Positions 16,115 to 24,650 are shown, counted from the first letter of the stretch. The stretch: DNA of 37,331 nt from an uncultured Oscillospiraceae bacterium (GCA_934565775.1 CAKTIN010000008.1:1-37331); one strand, 5' to 3'. The notes: generated by a model from the letters alone, not told the origin. Made by a program: numbers and translations.

Positions 16115-16709
16115 GGACGATCATCCCAAAGGCCCCCTTGGAAAAGGCGCAGGCGTTGGCCTCGTCATAGTCGATGTGGGCGGCGGGGGCGAAATCCGGG
16201 CTGACCCGGACCACCACGTCCTCAAAGACCAGGGGCCGGGGGGTGAAGAGCTTCAGCCGCACCACCTGCCGGTCCTTCAGTCCCCGGCGGGCGGCGTCCT
16301 CTGCAGACAGGTGAATGTGCCGCTGGGCGGCAATGACCCCCCGGTCCAGGGTGATCCGGCCCCGGGGCCCCAGAAGCTCGCAGCCCGGGGTCCCGGCGGT
16401 GTCGCCGCTGAGGCGCACCGGGGGCGTCAGCCCCAGAATCCGGCCGTCGGTGAGGGAAATCTCCACCTGGGCGCTGCTCCGGCAGGGACCCAGCACCGCC
16501 ACATTCTGAAATTCGCCCTTGGGCCCCCGGAGGGTTACCCGCTCCTTGGCGGCGTACTGCCCGGGCTGGGACAGGGGCTTATCCGGGGTCAGCCCGTGGC
16601 CGAAAAGGGTCAGGGCCTGGGTCTCGGTGAGATGGACATGGCGGCCGGAGGCCTCCACCTCCACAAACAACAGGCTGCACAGAGCCTGGGTCAAGGTTTC
16701 ACGATCCAT
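16107..16709 (-). CDS. pduL: PduL-type phosphotransacylase of the eut compartment
   Basis: This 200-residue enzyme converts acetyl-CoA plus phosphate to acetyl phosphate and CoA, recycling CoA within the compartment. Two PduL domains each carry the zinc-binding histidine motifs: GRHVHL (22-27) and QRHIHLS (about 127-133). RITLDRGVIAA precedes the second motif. It is a non-homologous substitute for the Pta-type EutD of enterobacteria, and is sometimes named eutD in Firmicutes. The N-terminal helix ETLTQALCSLLF is probably a shortened encapsulation peptide. It overlaps eutT by 11 bases and the next gene by 8. Confidence 0.93.
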   Translation of the reverse strand: MDRETLTQALCSLLFVEVEASGRHVHLTETQALTLFGHGLTPDKPLSQPGQYAAKERVTLRGPKGEFQNVAVLGPCRSSAQVEISLTDGRILGLTPPVRLSGDTAGTPGCELLGPRGRITLDRGVIAAQRHIHLSAEDAARRGLKDRQVVRLKLFTPRPLVFEDVVVRVSPDFAPAAHIDYDEANACAFSKGAFGMIVHG

Positions 16710-17409
16710 AACGCTCCCCCTTCATTTTGATCATCAGGATCCACAGGAGGCTGGACAGGCGGTTGAGCCCCAGGAGCAGGTCCGGCCTCCGGGGCAGGCC
16801 GTTTTCGTCCCGAAAGGCGGCAAAGCAGGCCAGCTCCGTCTCCCGGACGGCGGTGCGCACCCGGTTCAGAGCCAGGAGCGTCCGGGGCAGGGAGGCGTCG
16901 GGCATAAAGTGGGTCTGGCCGTAGAATTTGGCCGGATTGTGGCTCCGGGCCCGGAGGGCCGCCCCGTCCAGCCCGCACAGGGTGGGCGGCGGCAGAGGCT
17001 CGTCCAGCACATCGCAGCGGATCAGTCCCCGGACAAAGTCCAGGATCTCCCCCAGGTCCCGGTCCACCTGGGGAAAGCGCTCCTCCCGGGCGTCCTTCTG
17101 GGCCAGAAGCAGCTCCGCCTCCAGGGTGTCGATCTTTCCCCGGAAGGCGATGCGGGGGTGGTCCTTGGGGACCAGCACGTTCCCGTGAAGATGGGTCATA
17201 TGCTCCGGCTTCTCCGCCAGCACCGCCCCGGACAGGGTGCGGTAGCAGGCTGGTTTGGCCTGGTCCGCCGGGAGCAGGGCAATGTCCTGCTCCCGGAGAT
17301 AGTCCCGGGCGGCGTCGGTGAGCCGGTCCTCCGGCCCCAGATAGAACACCCGCCGGCCGTCCCGGTTGCGGATGCAGCTTTTCGCCGCCTCCAGGGTGTA
17401 CAGGGCCAT
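16699..17409 (-). CDS. eutT: Cobalamin adenosyltransferase EutT
   Basis: This 236-residue protein makes adenosylcobalamin, the cofactor of EutBC. It aligns by eye with Salmonella EutT: an N-terminal domain with RVFYLGPEDRLTDAARDYL, then the HMTHLHGNVLVPKDHPR and IAFRGKIDTLEAELLLAQ segment, and a C-terminal helix with RPDLLLGLNRLSSLLWIL. The Cys-rich metal motif (CCxxC) found before this region in Salmonella is missing here; no Cys cluster lies in residues 50-75. The gene starts immediately after the eutM stop (TAAATG) with GAGGAGGAA ahead. Confidence 0.92.
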   Translation of the reverse strand: MALYTLEAAKSCIRNRDGRRVFYLGPEDRLTDAARDYLREQDIALLPADQAKPACYRTLSGAVLAEKPEHMTHLHGNVLVPKDHPRIAFRGKIDTLEAELLLAQKDAREERFPQVDRDLGEILDFVRGLIRCDVLDEPLPPPTLCGLDGAALRARSHNPAKFYGQTHFMPDASLPRTLLALNRVRTAVRETELACFAAFRDENGLPRRPDLLLGLNRLSSLLWILMIKMKGERYGS

Positions 17410-17715
17410 TTATTCCTCCTCTTGGGCGGGGATAGTCCGGCCCTTGGGCAGGATGGCGGCCACCTCCACATGGGGCCGGGGGATCACATGGACGGAGATC
17501 AGCTCCCCGACCTTCTCTGCGGCGGCGGCTCCGGCGTCCGTGGCGGCCTTTACGGCGCCCACGTCCCCCCGGACCATGACGGTCACAAGACCGCCGCCCA
17601 CCTGCTCCTTGCCTACCAGCTGCACGTTGGCGGCCTTAACCATGGCGTCGGCGGCCTCAATGGCCCCGACCAGGCCCTTCGTCTCTACCATTCCCAGCGC
17701 ATTTGTGTTTTCCAT
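17410..17715 (-). CDS. eutM: Microcompartment shell protein EutM (BMC-H)
   Basis: This 101-residue hexamer-forming shell protein has the single BMC fold: [19 protein letters not shown] near the start, a pore loop at EQVGGG, and [20 protein letters not shown]. Lys25-type packing residues occur in the first helix. The chosen start is ATG 17715, nine bases after AGGAG; an upstream TTG at 17721 is too close to the ribosome site. A short C-terminal tail ends in QEEE. It is the only BMC-H in the window and would form the bulk of the shell facets. Confidence 0.96.
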   Translation of the reverse strand: MENTNALGMVETKGLVGAIEAADAMVKAANVQLVGKEQVGGGLVTVMVRGDVGAVKAATDAGAAAAEKVGELISVHVIPRPHVEVAAILPKGRTIPAQEEE

Positions 17716-17736
17716 GTCCAAATTCTCCTTTTTTGG

Positions 17737-19161
17737 TTAAATCAGTCGTTTTGCAATCTCGGCGGCCAGAGCCTGGAGGGTCTCCTCCGAATAGCCCCGG
17801 TCCGGCGGCGCGTCCTTGGGGCCGGAGCCCCAGGCCACCCGGCGGATGTTGATCAGGTCCGTGGGCCCGATGTTGTTGGACGAGGAGCTCCCGCCCACCG
17901 CCCCGCAGCCCAGGGTCAGGGCGGGGAACAGGCCGCTCTCCAGGCCGATGCCCCCCTGGGTGGCCGGGGCGTTTACCAGAAGGCGGGACACGGGGATGTG
18001 CTTGGCAAACTCCTCCACCACGGCCTTGTCCCGGCAGTGCATGGAGAAGGTATGCCCCGCGCCCTCCCGGCTGAGCAGGGCAATGGCCTTGTCCATGGCC
18101 GCCCGGGTGCCGTCCACCACGAAGTAGGCCAGCACCGGGCAGAGCTTTTCATAGGCGTAGGGCCAGTCGTCCCCGGCCCCTTCCCCGGCGGCCAGAAGCA
18201 CCCGCACGGTCTCCGGCACGGTAAAGCCCCCCAGCCGGGCCAGGGCCTGGGCGCTTTTCCCCACCACCTGGGGGCTGAGCCCGCCCTCAGGCTTGAAGAG
18301 CCTGGCCCCCAGGGCCTCCGCCTCTCCGGCGGAGAGGAAGTAAGCCCCCTGGCGGGCGGCCTCCGCCCGGAAGGCCCGGTCCATGGAGGCCTCCACGATC
18401 ACGCTCTGCTCCGAGGCGCAGACCGTGCCGTTGTCAAAGGTCTTGGAGCGGAAAAGATCGGAGACCGCCCGGCGCAGGTCTGCCGAGGGATGGAGATACG
18501 CCGGGCCGTTCCCTGCCCCCACGCCGATGGCAGGCTTGCCGGAGGAATAGGCGGCCCGGACCATCCCGGGGCCTCCGGTGGCCAGAATCAGACCCACGGC
18601 GGGGTGAGCCATGAGCTCCTGGGTGGCGGCCATGGTGGGCATGGAGATGCAGCCCACGGCCCCCTTGGGGCACCCGGCGGCCTCCGCCGCCCGGGCCACC
18701 ACCCGCGCCGCCTCCAGGGTGCATTTCACCGCCTTGGGGTGGGGGGCAAAGACGATGGCGTTGCCGCTTTTCAGGGCGATGAGCGCTTTGTAGCATACGG
18801 TGGAGGTGGGATTCGTGGAGGGGACGATGGCGGCGATGACCCCCACGGGTACGCCGATCTCCCAGATCCCCCGGTTCTCGTCCCGGGAGAGCAGGCCCAC
18901 GACCTTCTGCCCCCGGATGGCCTCCCAGACCCGCCGGGCGGCAAAGCGGTTTTTCTCCGCCTTGTCCCGGGGGTTGCCGAAACCGGTTTCCTCTGCGGCC
19001 AGGCGGCCCAGGGCCTCCGCCTGACCGGCGAAGGCCTCCGCCACCGCTCCGGTCAGACGGTCCAGAGCCTCCTGGGGCAGCTGCCCCAGGGCCTGCTGGG
19101 CCTGGCGGGCGGCCAGGGCCAGATCCCGGGCTTCCTGCCGGGACTGTAAGTCCTTATCCAT
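17737..19161 (-). CDS. eutE: Acylating acetaldehyde dehydrogenase EutE
   Basis: This 474-residue enzyme oxidises acetaldehyde with CoA and NAD to acetyl-CoA. Catalytic Cys248 lies in FDNGTVCASEQ (242-252), with IVPSTNPTS (112-120) and IGVGAGNGP (212-220) for cofactor binding. The N-terminus (DKDLQSRQEARDL) resembles the dehydrogenase half of clostridial AdhE-type enzymes and lacks the EutE/PduP N-terminal targeting helix. Instead, after the core end INIRRVAWG and a Pro/Gly linker, the last 18 residues form an amphipathic helix (YSEETLQALAAEIAKRLI), likely a C-terminal encapsulation peptide. It follows eutL after 15 bases. Confidence 0.95.
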   Translation of the reverse strand: MDKDLQSRQEARDLALAARQAQQALGQLPQEALDRLTGAVAEAFAGQAEALGRLAAEETGFGNPRDKAEKNRFAARRVWEAIRGQKVVGLLSRDENRGIWEIGVPVGVIAAIVPSTNPTSTVCYKALIALKSGNAIVFAPHPKAVKCTLEAARVVARAAEAAGCPKGAVGCISMPTMAATQELMAHPAVGLILATGGPGMVRAAYSSGKPAIGVGAGNGPAYLHPSADLRRAVSDLFRSKTFDNGTVCASEQSVIVEASMDRAFRAEAARQGAYFLSAGEAEALGARLFKPEGGLSPQVVGKSAQALARLGGFTVPETVRVLLAAGEGAGDDWPYAYEKLCPVLAYFVVDGTRAAMDKAIALLSREGAGHTFSMHCRDKAVVEEFAKHIPVSRLLVNAPATQGGIGLESGLFPALTLGCGAVGGSSSSNNIGPTDLINIRRVAWGSGPKDAPPDRGYSEETLQALAAEIAKRLI

Positions 19162-19176
19162 TTACATCGTTCCTTT

Positions 19177-19812
19177 CTAATGAATGGGCCGGGCGGCCGC
19201 CTCCTCCACCGCCTGGGCGAAGGCCGCCGCCGCAGCGGCGCAGGCGGACCGACTCCCCGCCAGAAGTCCGCCGGCGAAGTTGGTCTCCGTGGGCGGGGGG
19301 AAGAAGGCCCGCAGCTCCGTTTGCGCCGCCTTCAGCGCCGCGTCCAGCCCGGCGATGGCCTCCCCCGGCGGGGCGATGAGATAGGCCAGGGCGCCCCCCG
19401 GGGGCATATGGGCCAGCCCGGACAGGTAGGTCCCGGCGCTGCTCACCGTGTGGGCCAGATAGACCACTCCGGGGTCTGCCGCCGCTGCCCGGAAGCCCAG
19501 ACCCTCCAGGGCGGACAGCGCCGCCTCCATGCCGCTGCGGACCTCCGCCGGGGTGGGCCCGGCCAGAATCCCCAGGACCTCCCCGGCCAGGGGGGTGGAG
19601 GCGTTGGCGGCCCCGGCATAGAAGCTCCGGCCGTAGCCCACGGTCACCGGGGCGGCCTTGGTGGCCTCGTCCAGGGCAATATAGGTGGCGTCGTCGCAGT
19701 CCGTGGTGAGAAAGCCCAGACTGGGCAGCTCCGGGGGGAGGGCCAGGGCCCGGCGCAGCGCCGGGTCGGCGTTGGGCAGATACCGCACGGACAGCACCCG
19801 CACCGGGATCAT
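19177..19812 (-). CDS. eutL: Microcompartment shell protein EutL (BMC-T)
   Basis: This 211-residue trimeric shell protein contains two permuted BMC domains. Family features include SLGFLTTDCDDATYIALDEATKAA (about 31-54, acidic pore lining), YGRSFYAGAANASTPLAGEVLGI in the first half, and HTVSSAGTYLS in the second. EutL trimers have a gated central pore and can bind ethanolamine. The start ATG overlaps the eutC stop by four bases (ATGA), which indicates coupling. Confidence 0.95.
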   Translation of the reverse strand: MIPVRVLSVRYLPNADPALRRALALPPELPSLGFLTTDCDDATYIALDEATKAAPVTVGYGRSFYAGAANASTPLAGEVLGILAGPTPAEVRSGMEAALSALEGLGFRAAAADPGVVYLAHTVSSAGTYLSGLAHMPPGGALAYLIAPPGEAIAGLDAALKAAQTELRAFFPPPTETNFAGGLLAGSRSACAAAAAAFAQAVEEAAARPIH

Positions 19813-20723
19813 TCCAGAGCCTCCCGGCCCAGGGCCACTCCGGAGGCCTTCTTTTTCAGGATGGTGTCAATGAGCTGGGCGATGTGGGCCCCGGCCTCCA
19901 CGGCCTGGGTCCCCTGGCGGTGGATGTTGGACACCACGGTCCGGGCGGATTCCGACACGCCGGTGTGGGGCTTGTAGGTGAGATAGGCGGACATAGATTC
20001 CGCCGTCACCAGTCCCGGGCGCTCGCCCACCAGCACGCACACCACTTCGCAGCCGGTGAGATCCCCCACGGCGTCCCCGGCTCCCACCCGACAGAACTGC
20101 ACATACAGGCTCCGGCCCAGGTCGATGCCATAGGTCTTGAGCCCCTGGGCCATGGCCTTGGCGCAGTCCATGGCGTTGGCCAGAATGGCGGCGGAGGACA
20201 GGCCGTCGCCGATCACCAGCTGGACCCTGGGGGGCGTGGGAACGGCGGCCCGAATTTTGGCCGCGTTTTCTTCGTCAAATTTCCGGCCCAGGTCCGGCCG
20301 GGTGAGGTATTCGTCCTTATCTTTGCACATGGTTTTCACGGCGACCAGGCCGTTTTCCCGGGGGAATTCCTCCGGGACCATGGAAAAGACGCTGTCCTGG
20401 GCGGCGGCGTGGTCTGCCCGGAACCGCAGGGCGGTGACGGTCTTATACCGGGGCCCGGCCTTGCCCACCCCCAGCCGGGCGGGGGTTTTGGCCTTGAGGG
20501 CCAGGAAGCGGGCCTTATCCGCCGGATTCTCCACCAGATACTGTTTTCGCAGATCAATTTCAGAAATATCATCCAGAATGTCGCCGGAATCAGTGGCTTT
20601 TTCCACTTTTTCCTCCACTGCAACAGTGGGACGGTAGTCGCTGGCCTTCACGGCGGGCTCCTTCTCCGGGGCCATTTCCCGCAAAAGCTGGGCGACCAGG
20701 GTTTTCAGTTCCTCTTGGGTCAT
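19809..20723 (-). CDS. eutC: Ethanolamine ammonia-lyase small subunit EutC
   Basis: This 304-residue subunit forms, with EutB, the adenosylcobalamin enzyme that splits ethanolamine to acetaldehyde and ammonia. The conserved core runs from about 90: TARLGVGKAGPRYKT, LGRKFDEE, VQLVIGDGLSSAAILAN, VGERPGLVTAESMSAYLT, and SNIHRQGTQAVEAGAHIA. The first ~20 residues (TQEELKTLVAQLLREM) form an amphipathic helix joined by a flexible linker; in Salmonella the EutC N-terminus targets the lyase to the compartment. The start ATG 20723 follows AAGGAGGG; the open frame reaches further upstream into eutB but that part is not family-like. Confidence 0.96.
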   Translation of the reverse strand: MTQEELKTLVAQLLREMAPEKEPAVKASDYRPTVAVEEKVEKATDSGDILDDISEIDLRKQYLVENPADKARFLALKAKTPARLGVGKAGPRYKTVTALRFRADHAAAQDSVFSMVPEEFPRENGLVAVKTMCKDKDEYLTRPDLGRKFDEENAAKIRAAVPTPPRVQLVIGDGLSSAAILANAMDCAKAMAQGLKTYGIDLGRSLYVQFCRVGAGDAVGDLTGCEVVCVLVGERPGLVTAESMSAYLTYKPHTGVSESARTVVSNIHRQGTQAVEAGAHIAQLIDTILKKKASGVALGREALE

Positions 20724-20736
20724 GGGGGGTCCCTCC

Positions 20737-22098
20737 TTAAAGCAGCGCGGAGCCGTCTCCGGCCTTGGCGGTGAGGCGGCCGTTTTCCACGAAGCCCATT
20801 TTCTCCAGCCAGCGCTGGAAGGGGGCAATGGCGGTGCGGCCGAAAATCTCCCGGAGGGCGGCGGTCTCCCGGAAGCCGGTGGTCTGATAGTTGAGCATCA
20901 CGTCGTCCCCGTGGGGGATGCCCATGAAGTAGGTGCAGCCCGCCGCGGTCAGCAGGGCGGCCAGATTTTCAATGTCGTTCTGGTCCGCCTTCATGTGGTT
21001 GGTGTAGCAGGCGTCGCAGCCCATGGGCAGGCCGGAGAGCTTGCCCATAAAGTGGTCCTCCAGCCCCGCCCGGGTGACCTGCCGGGCGTCATAGAGGTAC
21101 TCCGGCCCGATGAAGCCCACCACGGTGTTCACCAGGAAGGGGTGAAAATGCCGGGCAAAGCCGTAGCACCGGGCCTCCATGGTCACCTGGTCTGCGCCGA
21201 AGTGGGCCTCGGAGGACAGCTCTGAGCCCTGGCCGGTCTCAAAGTACAGCACGTTGGGCCCCTCCGCCCCGCCCCGGGTCAGGGCCAGCTGCCGGGCCTC
21301 CTCAATGGTCTGGGCCCGGAAGCCGAAGGCGGCGTTGCCCTTTTCGCTCCCGGCGATGGACTGGAAGATCAGATCCGCCGGGGCGCCCGCCCGGAGGGCC
21401 TGCATCTGTGTGGTCACATGGGCCAGCACGCACAGCTGGGTGGGGATCTCCCACTTCTCCCGGATCTCCGCAAAGCGCCGCAGAATGCGCCCCGCCTGCT
21501 CCGGGGAATCCGTCACCGGATTCAGGCCGATGACCGCGTCCCCGGCTCCCAGGGACAGCCCCTCCAGGGTGGAGGCGGTGATGCCGTCCAGATCGTCGGT
21601 GGTGTGGTTGGGCTGGAGGCGGCAGGACAGGGTCCCCGGCAGGCCGATGGTGGTCCGGCAGTGGGCCGTGACCTGAATCTTCCGGGCGGCGTAGATCAGG
21701 TCCAGATTGCTCATGAGCTTGGCCACGGCGGCAATCATCTCCGAGGTCAGCCCCCGGCTGGCCCGCCGGAGGTCCGCCGGGCCGGTGGTCTCCGCCAGAA
21801 TCCACTCCCGGAGCTGGGCCACGGTCCAGCCCTGCATGGCTTCATAAATGGGGCGGCTGAGATCGTCCTGGATGATCCGGGTGACCTCGTCGGACTCATA
21901 GGGCACCGCCGGGTTCTCCCGGAGGTCCTTCAGGGTGAGGTTCGCCAGGACCACCTTGGCGGCCACACGCTCCTGGGCGGACCCGGCGGCGATCCCCGCC
22001 AGGGCGTCGCCGGTTTTTTCTTCATTGGCCTTGGCAAGCACGTCCTTCACGTCCCGGAAGGCATAGACCTGCCCGGCCAGCTTGGTTTTCAGGATCAC
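20737..22098 (-). CDS. eutB: Ethanolamine ammonia-lyase large subunit EutB
   Basis: This 453-residue subunit carries the active site in a TIM barrel. Its length equals that of the enterobacterial enzyme. Family segments include YAFRDVKDVLAKANEEKTGD at the N-terminus, TIGLPGTLSCRLQPNHTTDDL, GLNPVTDSPEQ, FETGQGSELSSEAHFGADQ, and GIPHGDDVMLNYQTTG. The start is GTG 22098, whose bases lie in the ATGTGA end of eutA; an upstream open extension to 22260 lies inside eutA and is rejected. GGAGGAACGA precedes the start. The eutC gene follows after 13 bases. Confidence 0.97.
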   Translation of the reverse strand: MILKTKLAGQVYAFRDVKDVLAKANEEKTGDALAGIAAGSAQERVAAKVVLANLTLKDLRENPAVPYESDEVTRIIQDDLSRPIYEAMQGWTVAQLREWILAETTGPADLRRASRGLTSEMIAAVAKLMSNLDLIYAARKIQVTAHCRTTIGLPGTLSCRLQPNHTTDDLDGITASTLEGLSLGAGDAVIGLNPVTDSPEQAGRILRRFAEIREKWEIPTQLCVLAHVTTQMQALRAGAPADLIFQSIAGSEKGNAAFGFRAQTIEEARQLALTRGGAEGPNVLYFETGQGSELSSEAHFGADQVTMEARCYGFARHFHPFLVNTVVGFIGPEYLYDARQVTRAGLEDHFMGKLSGLPMGCDACYTNHMKADQNDIENLAALLTAAGCTYFMGIPHGDDVMLNYQTTGFRETAALREIFGRTAIAPFQRWLEKMGFVENGRLTAKAGDGSALL

Positions 22099-23453
22099 AT
22101 TCGTTCCTCCTTTGGGGTGGGAAGTACAAGGGTTTTGATGACCACGGGGGCCGCGCCCCCGGCCAGAGGCCGGGCCACATCCAGGTAGGTCCCCGCCTCC
22201 AGGCGCAGACCGTCCAGGCACAAAATGGGGGCCCCGGCGGGCAGCTCCCCGGCCAGGCACTGGCCTAGGGCCTTGGCGCAGTCCTGCTCCAGGGCAAAAT
22301 AGGCGGGGCGGCGGCCCAGGGCTCCGGCCAGATGCCGGGCAAGATCCTGTAAGCGGTCAAAGTGGAGCGGGCCCAGGTGGGGCAGGGCGAATACCACGTC
22401 CCCGTCAAAGGCCCCGGCCTCCTCCAGATCCCCCGCCGGGTCCACGGGGCACACCGGCAGATTTTGCAGAGGATAGCGCAGGCCCCGGAGATAGACCGTG
22501 CTGCCCGAGAGGGTGGCGCTGTGGCAGCCTGCGCCGATCACCGTGGCCCGGATGGGGCTGGGGCAGATTTCATAGGGCCCCCGGCACAGGGGGCTGCGGA
22601 GAATGGCCCGGGCCAGCACCGGACCCAGGTCTCCGTAGGCCAGAGCCGGGGTCTCCGGCGCGGCCATGGCCGCCGCCACCCCGCCGGAGAAGGAGAGGAC
22701 CGGCGTTTCCCGGGGCAGGGAGACGGTCTTGCTGGTGATCAGCCGGTCCAGAAGCCCGGTGCGGGGTTCCAGCCCCGCCGCCTGACAGAGGGCCCGGGTC
22801 AGCAGCTCCGCCAGGGGAGTCAGGGCCTCCTCCGAGGCCTCGCCCCCCAGGGTCAGATCGGTCAGCCCCTCCAGCACCGGGGAGAGATAGGTGATCCGGC
22901 CGTCCTCGGCCTTCACCAGCCGGCCGCCCACATTGAGGCAGCCGGCGCTCTCCAGCCCCTCCGGGGAGAACAGGGCCAGATTGCTGGTGCCGCCGCCGAT
23001 GTCCATATGCAGGACCCACTGCCCGGTCCGGGCGGCCCGGCGGTCGGCTCCCGCCCCCTTGGCGGCAAGAATGCTCTCCAGCTCCGGCCCGGCGGTGGCC
23101 ACCACAAATTCCCCGGCGTAGTCGGACAGGGCGGCCAGGACCGCCGCCGCGTTCTCCTTCCGGGCAGTCTCCCCGGTGATGATGACCGCGCCGGTCTGCA
23201 CCTGCTCCGGCAGGACCCCTGCCTGGGCGTAGGCCCGGGCCACAAGGGCCTCCAGCCGGGCCGCGTCCAGCGTCTCCGGGTCCAGCAGGGGGGTGAAGGC
23301 CACCTCGCTGGCAAAGAGCACCTCCCGCTTGGCAATTTCCAGCTCCGGCACGGCAAAGGCCGAGGCCCGGTTTTCCACCGTCAGCCGGGAGAAGATCACC
23401 TGGGTGGTGCTGGTGCCCACGTCGATGCCTGCGGACAGAAGGGTCTCAGCCAT
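22095..23453 (-). CDS. eutA: Ethanolamine ammonia-lyase reactivating factor EutA
   Basis: This 452-residue chaperone-like ATPase of the actin/Hsp70 fold exchanges damaged cobalamin in EutBC. Phosphate-binding motifs are seen as GIDVGTSTTQ (9-18) and MDIGGGTSN (150-158), and VIITGETARKENA follows the family pattern. It overlaps eutG by 8 bases at its start and eutB at its stop, forming one translationally coupled chain eutG-eutA-eutB. Confidence 0.95.
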   Translation of the reverse strand: MAETLLSAGIDVGTSTTQVIFSRLTVENRASAFAVPELEIAKREVLFASEVAFTPLLDPETLDAARLEALVARAYAQAGVLPEQVQTGAVIITGETARKENAAAVLAALSDYAGEFVVATAGPELESILAAKGAGADRRAARTGQWVLHMDIGGGTSNLALFSPEGLESAGCLNVGGRLVKAEDGRITYLSPVLEGLTDLTLGGEASEEALTPLAELLTRALCQAAGLEPRTGLLDRLITSKTVSLPRETPVLSFSGGVAAAMAAPETPALAYGDLGPVLARAILRSPLCRGPYEICPSPIRATVIGAGCHSATLSGSTVYLRGLRYPLQNLPVCPVDPAGDLEEAGAFDGDVVFALPHLGPLHFDRLQDLARHLAGALGRRPAYFALEQDCAKALGQCLAGELPAGAPILCLDGLRLEAGTYLDVARPLAGGAAPVVIKTLVLPTPKEERM

Positions 23454-24525
23454 GGCCCGCCGCCTCCTCCAGCACCTGCCACAGCAGGACCTTGTCCGCC
23501 GGGACGGGATTCGTGGCGGAGCAGCGGTCCGCCAGAGCGGCGGCGATGAGGCTGTCCATATCCCGGCGGAGCTGCCGGGGCTCGACGCCTGCGGCGCTGA
23601 GGCTGTCCGGCAGACGGAGCTGGCGGCGCAGCCGGGTCAGGGCGCTTTTCAGATTGCGCACCGCCATGGCGGTGCCGGAGCCGCCGAAGCCCCCCAGCCG
23701 GGCCAGGGCCGCGTATTTCTCCCCGGCGGCGGGGGCGTTGGCCTGCAGGACCGCCGGCAGGAGAATGGCGTTCAGCCGCCCGTGGGGGATGTGATACCGG
23801 CCCCCCAGGGCATGGGAGAGGCTGTGGCAGATGCCCAGCCCCGCCTGGTTGAAGGCCAGGGCGCTCATGGTGGAGGCCGTGTGAACGGCCCCGCGCACGG
23901 CGGTATCCCCGGCGAAGGAGGCGGGCAGGCGGCCGTAAGCCGTCAGAAAGGCCTCCCGGGCCAGGGCGTCGGTGATGGGGCTGGCCCCGGTGGCGGCCAG
24001 GGCCTCCAGGGCGTGGGACAGCACGTCAAAGCCCGTATCCGCAATGAGCCCCCGGGGCAGCTCCCGGAGGAGGGTTTCGTCCAGAATGGCCAGATCCGGG
24101 GCCAGAGCCGGGTCCACCAGAGGGTGCTTCACCCCCTGATGGGTCAGGATCGCGAAATCCGTCACCTCGGAGCCGGAGCCGGAGGTGGTGGGGACCGCCG
24201 CCAGAGGGCATTTCAGCCCGGAGAAATGGCCCATGGCCTTGGCCGCGTCCAGAACGCTGCCGCCGCCCAGGGCCACCAGCAGCTCCGGGGCGTAATCCCG
24301 GACCCGGGCCGCCCCCCGGGCGATGAGGGTCAGCTCCGGGTCCGGGCGCACCTCGTCGAAGATCTCAAATTCCGGCGCAGCCAGAGCGGCGATTCGCCGG
24401 GCCTGGCCGGAGCGGGAGAAGAAGCCGTCCGTGACCAACAGGGCCCGGGCCGCGTGAAAGGAGCCCAGGGCCTCCAACGCCCCGGGGCCGGACACGATCC
24501 GGGTCCGGCAGGTAAATTGCACCAT
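23446..24525 (-). CDS. eutG: Iron-containing alcohol dehydrogenase EutG
   Basis: This 359-residue enzyme reduces acetaldehyde to ethanol, regenerating NAD within the compartment. Nucleotide-binding GGGS sits at 87-90, and the iron ligands are Asp167 (TGFD), His171 (LSHALE), His234 (GICHSLSHALGG) and His248 (HIPHGR), with the same spacing as FucO-type enzymes. It opens the operon as seen in this window. GAGGCGG lies just ahead of the ATG, and that ribosome site can be caught in a hairpin (24525-24569). An intrinsic terminator lies in its leader. Confidence 0.94.
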   Translation of the reverse strand: MVQFTCRTRIVSGPGALEALGSFHAARALLVTDGFFSRSGQARRIAALAAPEFEIFDEVRPDPELTLIARGAARVRDYAPELLVALGGGSVLDAAKAMGHFSGLKCPLAAVPTTSGSGSEVTDFAILTHQGVKHPLVDPALAPDLAILDETLLRELPRGLIADTGFDVLSHALEALAATGASPITDALAREAFLTAYGRLPASFAGDTAVRGAVHTASTMSALAFNQAGLGICHSLSHALGGRYHIPHGRLNAILLPAVLQANAPAAGEKYAALARLGGFGGSGTAMAVRNLKSALTRLRRQLRLPDSLSAAGVEPRQLRRDMDSLIAAALADRCSATNPVPADKVLLWQVLEEAAGHG

Positions 24526-24569
24526 AGCACCGCCTCATGATTCAAAATTTGCAAATTAAGCTGGTGCTA
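24525..24569 (-). promoter_or_regulatory. Possible hairpin masking the eutG start
   Basis: On the minus-strand RNA, UAGCACC (24569-24563 side) can pair with GGUGCUA, which spans the end of the GAGGCGG ribosome site and the A of the eutG AUG. The loop contains the 12-base palindrome AATTTGCAAATT (24546-24557). The stem is only 7 bp, so it is a candidate, not a demonstrated control element. Confidence 0.4.
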
Positions 24570-24587
24570 GTATCTCCCGGCTCAGGC

Positions 24588-24614
24588 AAAAAAACCGCCG
24601 GTCCGGCGGGTTTC
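24588..24614 (-). terminator. Intrinsic terminator in the eut operon leader
   Basis: Read on the minus strand, CCGCC(GGACC)GGCGG is followed by seven T. AAA before the stem can also pair with the first T. It ends 62 bases upstream of the eutG AUG, so full-length eut mRNA would need readthrough. In other Firmicutes, EutV antiterminates such sites; here no EutV or EutW gene lies in the window and I could not fit the paired hexaloop hairpins that EutV binds. Confidence 0.85.
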
Positions 24615-24650
24615 TCCATGGAAATATTGCCCATTTTTCGCCAAGGGCTC

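Noticed and set aside
16519..19149. An 876-codon plus-strand frame across eutE, eutM and eutT
   Set aside because: It crosses three genuine genes and a spacer; GC-rich shadow without protein features.
24573..24582. B12-box-like stretch in the eut leader (minus AGCCGGGAGA)
   Set aside because: Only the first ten bases resemble the cobalamin riboswitch box, it lies after the terminator, and the rest of the aptamer is not seen.
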